35,856 nt of DNA. Origin: a virus. The notes under the pieces are model-generated. The model had not been told where the DNA came from. It saw nothing but the letters and a program-made list of their open reading frames with translations, and searched no databases. The stretch lies in the IMG/VR virus record IMGVR_UViG_3300025168_000272, positions 1 to 35,856 of that record; one strand, 5' to 3'. Each line of letters begins with the position of its first letter. Positions within the stretch are counted from its first letter, which is position 1. Below, one piece after another: positions 31,685 through 35,856 of the stretch. A program made the translations under genes and the position numbers.

Positions 31685-33136
31685 CTACGAAAAATATACA
31701 ATTTTACCAGAATTTGACCAAATTTCTCTGTTTACAGCCATTACAAGACAATCTACCATATCATCATGCTTGCCTGATGGAAATTTAACACATTGTTGTA
31801 TAAATGATTCGTTCCAATCCCCTTTTAACAAAGTTACTCGCTCAGATTCTAAACTTGCGCTTATATCTTGTACTCTAGCTACCTTATCTTTAGTTGGAGG
31901 TTTATCTTCTCTAATATTTAACCCTGTTTCTCTTTTTAATGTTTGAACTATTGACTTACCCGAAGCTTTTGGCTCTACATATATCCTGCTGCTATTTGTA
32001 TATCCATTCATCTGTACCCACTCAGGAATAAATCTAATTAAATCAGGGAATGTTTTATGAACATTTATACAATTAATAATCTGCCATTTATTATCTAAAT
32101 AAATATAAGCTAATAATGCTGATGGGTCGTTCTTTTGATTTTCAGTATATGCTGGGTCTATTATAAAATTCACATTTACTCCATTATTTTTTTTAGAATA
32201 CTCATCTATCTTAAACCAATTACCCTTAATCAATCCTGAATTTAGAGGAGTTGGAGTTTGCATTAGCTGACCAGAATACCCATAAGTACCTAAAGCTTCT
32301 TTATAATCTTGTAATATATCTCTACTAAACCTGTCTGTCCAAAATAAATCATCTTCATCATAATATTGAGTTAAAGAAGATGGTTTTACATCATCTGACA
32401 ATTCTGCGGGTATGCAAATGTGTTTATACTTCAATCTTGTGTTTATACCATTAACTAAATAACCGCTTAAGTCATTTTCATGGATTCTTTGCATTATTAT
32501 TATTCTGACCCCCGTTAGTGGATTATTTAACCTAGAGTAAAATGTTGTTCGGTACCACTCGTTCGCATTTTCCCTTTCTACTTCAGAAGCAGCGTTTTTC
32601 GGAGAAACGGGGTCATCTATAATTAGGAAATCTGCTCCCTGACCTGTAATGGTACCTCCAACAGATGTAGCTCTTCTCATTCCCATATAGTTATTCTCGT
32701 ATCTAGCTTTTAAGTTCTGGTCTTTCTTTATATGGAATATTTCTCCCCATCTTTCTTTATACCAATCACTTTGAATAACATCTCTTGATTTAGTTGCGTG
32801 TTCTATAGATAGGTCTGCAGAATAAGAAGCTGTAATAAATCTAAGCTTAGGGTCTCTAATCCAACACCAAACAGGAAACAGTACCGTAGTAATTAAAGAT
32901 TTAGTTGAACGGAAAGGTACATTGATAATAATATCTTTCTTTTTTGGTTTTCCTTCAATAATTCTTTCTGCTTCCTCTTGTAATAAATTGCATAGATATT
33001 TATGATGCCAATTTGTTGATAGTGGTACAGATGGTTCTACAATATGCCAAGACATCTTAAAAAACTCATAAAATGACATCTCACATAACTTTTGCTCAAT
33101 AGCAAGTTTTATAGGGTCGTTATTCGCTGTACTCAT
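31685..33136 (-). CDS. terL: Terminase large subunit
   Basis: 483 aa, full length. The ATPase has a variant Walker A, VPFRSTKS (73-80), Walker B FLIIDDP (170-176) and motif III-like IIIMQRIHENDLSG. The nuclease half shows IIDPAY (Asp327), YVEPKASGKS (Glu388) and HDDMVDCLVMA (Asp458/459 and Asp462), the three RNase H-fold metal ligands. It packages DNA through the portal. The start overlaps the small-subunit gene by 17 bp. Confidence 0.94.
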   Translation of the reverse strand: MSTANNDPIKLAIEQKLCEMSFYEFFKMSWHIVEPSVPLSTNWHHKYLCNLLQEEAERIIEGKPKKKDIIINVPFRSTKSLITTVLFPVWCWIRDPKLRFITASYSADLSIEHATKSRDVIQSDWYKERWGEIFHIKKDQNLKARYENNYMGMRRATSVGGTITGQGADFLIIDDPVSPKNAASEVERENANEWYRTTFYSRLNNPLTGVRIIIMQRIHENDLSGYLVNGINTRLKYKHICIPAELSDDVKPSSLTQYYDEDDLFWTDRFSRDILQDYKEALGTYGYSGQLMQTPTPLNSGLIKGNWFKIDEYSKKNNGVNVNFIIDPAYTENQKNDPSALLAYIYLDNKWQIINCINVHKTFPDLIRFIPEWVQMNGYTNSSRIYVEPKASGKSIVQTLKRETGLNIREDKPPTKDKVARVQDISASLESERVTLLKGDWNESFIQQCVKFPSGKHDDMVDCLVMAVNREIWSNSGKIVYFS

Positions 33137-33560
33137 CTAATCTTTTTCTCAATTCTTCAATAGATACATCTTCATTAAAATCAACCTTGATTCTTTTAGA
33201 TGTATTGTCTGTAATCTCAGATGATGAGAGTTTAGGTACTGTATAGTTCATTAATTTCGCAACAGCATTTATATATGCTTCAGGGTCTTTATCAAATAGT
33301 TTCTCTAAAGCTAATTTAATCTTTGTTGAGTGTCCCTCCAAAGCCCAAGCTAAAGCATTTCTACTCATCGCAGTTGTTTTAGCTTTTCCCCTTGTTGGTT
33401 TAATTTCCTCTATCTCTTTAGTTAATGGAGGTAAGTTTCTTGATTTTGGTTTAAGCATTTTTTCCCCATCTGCATTCTCTTTTATATTGTTCTCCATATC
33501 ATCCATATTGCTATCTAATCTTAATCTTCTTCTTAACTCCTCTTTTTCTTTATCTTTCAT
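33120..33560 (-). CDS. terS: Terminase small subunit
   Basis: 146 aa from the ATG at 33560; an upstream TTG/ATG reading to 33590 is less likely. The N-terminal third is charged and low complexity; then KAKTTAMSRNALAWALEGHSTKIKLALEKLFDKDPEAYINAVAKLMNYTVPKLSS, typical of small terminase subunits of Bacteroidota phages, and an acidic end that may contact TerL. It recognises phage DNA for packaging. The 17-bp overlap with terL confirms the assignment. Confidence 0.85.
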   Translation of the reverse strand: MKDKEKEELRRRLRLDSNMDDMENNIKENADGEKMLKPKSRNLPPLTKEIEEIKPTRGKAKTTAMSRNALAWALEGHSTKIKLALEKLFDKDPEAYINAVAKLMNYTVPKLSSSEITDNTSKRIKVDFNEDVSIEELRKRLDEYSE

Positions 33561-33669
33561 AGTATTATATTTAATATTACAAATAAACAAAATATAATTA
33601 TACCAATAACGAAATTTATAGAAATAATATAAAATTCAACTTTAAATTTTTATTTATATTATACCTAGC

Positions 33670-33708
33670 CTTATCCTTATCCATATCTTTATCTTTATAT
33701 ATAAGGGT
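33670..33708. repeat. TTATCC/TTATCT array, second copy
   Basis: CTTATCCTTATCCATATC then TTTATC units, ending in the same 20 bases (TTATCTTTATATATAAGGGT, 33689-33708) as the array at 8825-8877. It lies about 110 bp upstream of the small terminase gene. The shared end suggests a protein-binding or origin function rather than simple low complexity. Confidence 0.68.
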
Positions 33709-33794
33709 ACTATAAACTATTACCCAACCCTTCCCTAACCCTTGATATTTCCCCTTTTTTCGTAGTTATTAAATTTCATTCCCCTAACTTGTGC

Positions 33795-33816
33795 TTACAT
33801 TTGTATTACATTTGTA
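33795..33816. repeat. Tandem 11-bp palindromic element
   Basis: TTACATTTGTA occurs twice without a gap. Each unit contains TACA-TT-TGTA, with inverted arms, so two dyad sites lie exactly 11 bp (one helical turn) apart. On the plus strand each unit also contains TACATTTG, a -7 match, but no plus-strand gene follows. A regulator site is the likelier reading. Confidence 0.65.
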
Positions 33817-34129
33817 TTTCCTAGAAAACATCCTAACAATCTTTCTTAACTTACTAATTATCTGTTTAATATGGATATAAAATTGAAGTTCAAAATTTAT
33901 TCTGTATGTGTACACCCTTAAGAAAGGCGGCTTCAAAAATTGACGGAATTGCCAAAATATCCCGAATTTAAGTAAAAATATCCAACTTTTTTAACAATTT
34001 GAGAGAAAATTAAAGAAAATACAAACTTTTTTAGTTTTTTTGTCGTTTTTTTTGGAATATCCAAAGAAAAAGCGCTAGTATTTCAATAGTTTTTTTATAA
34101 ATTCTTTAACTTTCTTTCTAAATTATTTG

Positions 34130-34210
34130 TTAACTACAAAAGGCGAGAAATAAAAAAGTTATTATAACGATTGCTTTAATTGTTGCGCTCTCTGTTTGGA
34201 AGTTTGCCAT
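34130..34210 (-). CDS. Very small membrane peptide
   Basis: 26 aa from the ATG at 34210: a polar start (MANFQTESATIK) and a hydrophobic segment AIVIITFLFLAFCS. It follows the preceding gene by 22 bp in the same orientation. It is short enough that chance cannot be excluded; the composition and spacing make it plausible as a membrane peptide. Confidence 0.4.
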   Translation of the reverse strand: MANFQTESATIKAIVIITFLFLAFCS

Positions 34211-34232
34211 GTGTTTAAATTTTAGTTATTAA

Positions 34233-34403
34233 TTAATTATTTTTTCTTTTATATGTAATTATCCAATCATTGCCGAAGGCTATTCTGTATTCGTTTACTA
34301 ATTTGATAGCTTCTTTTTTGCTGTCGGCCGTGTCTATATTTTCGTTACTGTATTTTGACATACCTATTATATTGTAAATTGTTTTTTGTGTTTTTGTTTT
34401 CAT
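34233..34403 (-). CDS. Small conserved-looking protein
   Basis: 56 aa from the ATG at 34403, 13 bp after the preceding stop. NIDTADSKKEAIKLVNEYRIAFGNDWIITYKRKN is an alpha-beta pattern that I recognise from short proteins of Bacteroidota phages and plasmids, with no known role. It belongs to the junction-crossing early operon. Confidence 0.65.
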   Translation of the reverse strand: MKTKTQKTIYNIIGMSKYSNENIDTADSKKEAIKLVNEYRIAFGNDWIITYKRKNN

Positions 34404-34416
34404 TTTGTTTTTGTTT

Positions 34417-35433
34417 TTAGTTATTAATATTTAGATTATTTAATTGTTTTAAGGTACCTTCGAATCCGGGTATATCTTCTATTTCCTCTATTACAGGAGA
34501 TAATAAAAGTATAACTTTTTTTAAATCTTTTGCCAGTCTTTGAATCTCTGCAAATTTAATCTTATGGCAACCAATATATAAAGTTTTATTTTGTGCTTTT
34601 GTTATCGTGTAATATCCTATCTTTTGGCCTTTTAGATTTGCATTTATCTTCTCATCATTCCACTTCCAGAACTCTAGCGCTTTTATTGCCTTTTGTCCTT
34701 CTTCTAATGATATTTTAACATTCTGTGAAGTATGTATAAAATATCTTTCTTCATTATCTAGGTTTTGTTTATCATATTGCAAACTTAATAAATCATAATC
34801 AAGGCGTACAAAGTCGCTCTTCCCTAATCTATACATCCGTATTAATTGCTTTTGCCTTCTCTCTCTTTTGTTCTTTTGCTTTTGTTCTTCTTCTTTTGCT
34901 TCTTTCTCTAATATTGTTATATTGTCCATACTTTTAGCAATGTACAGGAACCTTTTCCAGTCTTTGGAACGTTTATCTATTTGGGCTTTTATAAAGTCGC
35001 TGTTACTCCATCTCACAAACTCTATTTTGTTGCTTTTGGCGTATCTTTGGAAATCTTGAAAATGGTTAAATATTCCTTTTATTGTCGCTATATATTCTAA
35101 TTTTCTACTTTTTGCCCTTGGTAGCTTTGACACTAATTTTTCTGTTCTTCTGAGGGCATTTTTTATAAATATATCCTCGCTATAAAACTGTTTTTTGTGT
35201 CTTGAGGCGTGCTGTATTTCGCCTATATGTTTGCTAGTTGTAACGCTATAACCTCCGTTATTTATTAGAATCGCTCCTCCGTCAAGATGTAGGGCTAGTT
35301 TATAATGGTAGCCGTAAGAATAAAGAGAAGAGCGCTCAAAAAATGCGTTCCTTGTTTGGTTTTTTGCGTGCGTTTGTGATTTGTTTGCGAATAGATGAAT
35401 AACTTCGCTAGAGCTTTGGAAGACTGTTTTCAT
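34417..35433 (-). CDS. Conserved phage protein of uncharacterised family (DUF8033-like)
   Basis: 338 aa. The N-terminal 80 residues carry a strongly patterned signature seen across many phages and metagenomic contigs: SSEVIHLFANKSQ, NAFFERSSLYSYGYHYKLA, GAILINNGGYSVTTSKHIGEIQHASRH. A helical, basic middle (KEEEQKQKNKRERRQKQ, about 185-200) follows, then IGYYTITKAQNKTLYIGCHKI near residue 275. My recollection is that this is DUF8033; the family function is unknown. The leader AACCCTTAAAAACTAAAAAA matches those of other early genes. It is the largest gene of its operon and the best early-effector candidate there. Confidence 0.75.
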   Translation of the reverse strand: MKTVFQSSSEVIHLFANKSQTHAKNQTRNAFFERSSLYSYGYHYKLALHLDGGAILINNGGYSVTTSKHIGEIQHASRHKKQFYSEDIFIKNALRRTEKLVSKLPRAKSRKLEYIATIKGIFNHFQDFQRYAKSNKIEFVRWSNSDFIKAQIDKRSKDWKRFLYIAKSMDNITILEKEAKEEEQKQKNKRERRQKQLIRMYRLGKSDFVRLDYDLLSLQYDKQNLDNEERYFIHTSQNVKISLEEGQKAIKALEFWKWNDEKINANLKGQKIGYYTITKAQNKTLYIGCHKIKFAEIQRLAKDLKKVILLLSPVIEEIEDIPGFEGTLKQLNNLNINN

Positions 35434-35459
35434 TTTTTTTAGTTTTTAAGGGTTTTATT

Positions 35460-35723
35460 TTAATATGTTATATAAGAATAGATAAGTACGCAAAAGCCGA
35501 TTAAAACGGTTGCAACTGCTATTGTTTCCGATATGTTTGCTATCCTTTGCGCTTTTCTTTGTCCTGGTGTTTCAAATTTGTACTTATGTAATTTTCCTCC
35601 GTTTCTTCGCATAAATTCCTGAACTTGATTTGATGGCAAAAATAAAACGGCGTTTGTCGCTCGGTTTGTTAGTTTGTAATCTTGTAAACTTTTTAGAATT
35701 GTTTTGTTTAGTAAATTTTTCAT
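35460..35723 (-). CDS. Small protein with C-terminal membrane anchor
   Basis: 87 aa. The first 60 residues are basic (KNLLNKTILKSLQDYKL, RRNGGKLHKYKFETPGQRKAQRIAN), followed by ETIAVATVLIGFCVLIYSYITY, a C-terminal transmembrane helix. It would face the cytoplasm as a tail-anchored protein. Its first codons and leader lie inside the terminal repeat, where the C run (minus strand) is 6 or 7 bases in the two copies. Function unknown. Confidence 0.7.
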   Translation of the reverse strand: MKNLLNKTILKSLQDYKLTNRATNAVLFLPSNQVQEFMRRNGGKLHKYKFETPGQRKAQRIANISETIAVATVLIGFCVLIYSYITY

Positions 35724-35856
35724 TTTTAAGGGGGGTTTTGTGGGGAGTTTTTAAGCTCCCCTAGTTATTTTTTATTTTCTATTTTCTGTTATTACTTGCT
35801 CCAGGATTATTTTTAAATCCTCTATAGGCGTCCAACTGACGAAATAGTCGTAAGTC
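35712..35856. repeat. Terminal direct repeat, right copy
   Basis: Matches 1-146 with one G fewer in the homopolymer (6 versus 7). See the left copy. It holds the hairpin 35742-35761 and a truncated duplicate of the 77-aa gene's 3' end. Confidence 0.93.

Larger units (their letters stand above)
33561..34129. other. Gene-free region upstream of the terminase genes
   Basis: I see no credible gene in these 569 bases on either strand; only reading frames of about 22 codons or fewer are present. Features noted are the hexamer array with a conserved 20-mer (33670-33708), a tandem 11-mer (33795-33816), AAAATATCC twice, 21 bp apart (33954-33962 and 33975-33983), and a palindrome TTTGGA-ATA-TCCAAA (34051-34065). 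Minus-strand TTTGGCAATTCCG (33941-33953) resembles the upstream part of the twin early promoters but lacks a matching TAnnTTTG. Candidates: late-gene control region, packaging site, or secondary origin. Confidence 0.7.

Noticed and set aside
33616-33684. 22-codon reading frame in the terminase upstream region
   Set aside because: It arises from the repeat array and low-complexity AT sequence; no support for translation.
1-35856. Integrase, attachment site or tRNA genes
   Set aside because: No tyrosine or serine recombinase motifs were recognised in any frame, and no cloverleaf-like sequence with TTC-A loop and acceptor pairing was noticed. A tRNAscan-SE run would settle the tRNA question.

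Overview
The window is a complete, circularly closed genome of a tailed phage (class Caudoviricetes, siphovirus-like gene set), about 35.7 kb unique. The first 146 bases reappear as the last 145. Every gene I accept is on the minus strand, so transcription runs from high to low coordinates and crosses the contig ends. The host is very probably a member of the Bacteroidota (Flavobacteriia-like): the DNA is strongly AT-rich, gene leaders are A-rich without Shine-Dalgarno motifs, the best promoters match the Bacteroidota sigma consensus TTG-N17-23-TAnnTTTG, and the portal, capsid and tape-measure proteins look like those of flavobacterial phages.

Layout in transcription order. (1) A promoter at 323-354, below a repeat-rich intergenic region (296-750), reads across the junction into small genes and a conserved 338-aa phage protein (295-62, then 35723-34130). 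(2) A gene-free stretch (34129-33561) carries several short repeats and leads into the terminase genes (33560-31685). (3) A long structural block follows: tail chaperone with a probable -1 frameshift (31207-30318), large tail/adhesin proteins (30175-23860), neck/tail completion candidates, tape measure (22838-19002), three small genes, ClpP-type prohead protease (18140-17145), major capsid (17121-16021), probable tail tube (15991-15380), a terminator, portal (15093-13759), connector and accessory virion proteins, then a lysis cassette (11094-10141) ending in three hairpins. (4) A metallophosphoesterase (10002-8911) is followed by two early operons driven by near-identical promoters at 8762-8792 and 6080-6110. 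They encode a Zn ribbon protein, a possible ssDNA-annealing protein, an HTH protein, a stand-alone DnaA domain IV, an SSB-like protein, a PD-(D/E)XK nuclease, an M20/M42-type metallopeptidase, a primosome/helicase-loader-like protein, HNH and VRR-NUC nucleases, a D12-class DNA adenine methylase and small unknowns.

No DNA polymerase, replicative helicase, integrase, tRNA or CRISPR array was recognised. Replication probably depends on the host replisome recruited by the loader-like and DnaA-like proteins, and a lytic or integrase-independent lifestyle is the simplest reading. The points most worth following are: the apparently complete absence of GATC from the whole window, next to a phage Dam-family methylase; the iteron/palindrome region at 417-710; the phage metallopeptidase with a C-terminal zinc ribbon and a switch-like leader; the slippery-site tail chaperone; and a virion gene order that is back-to-front relative to transcription.
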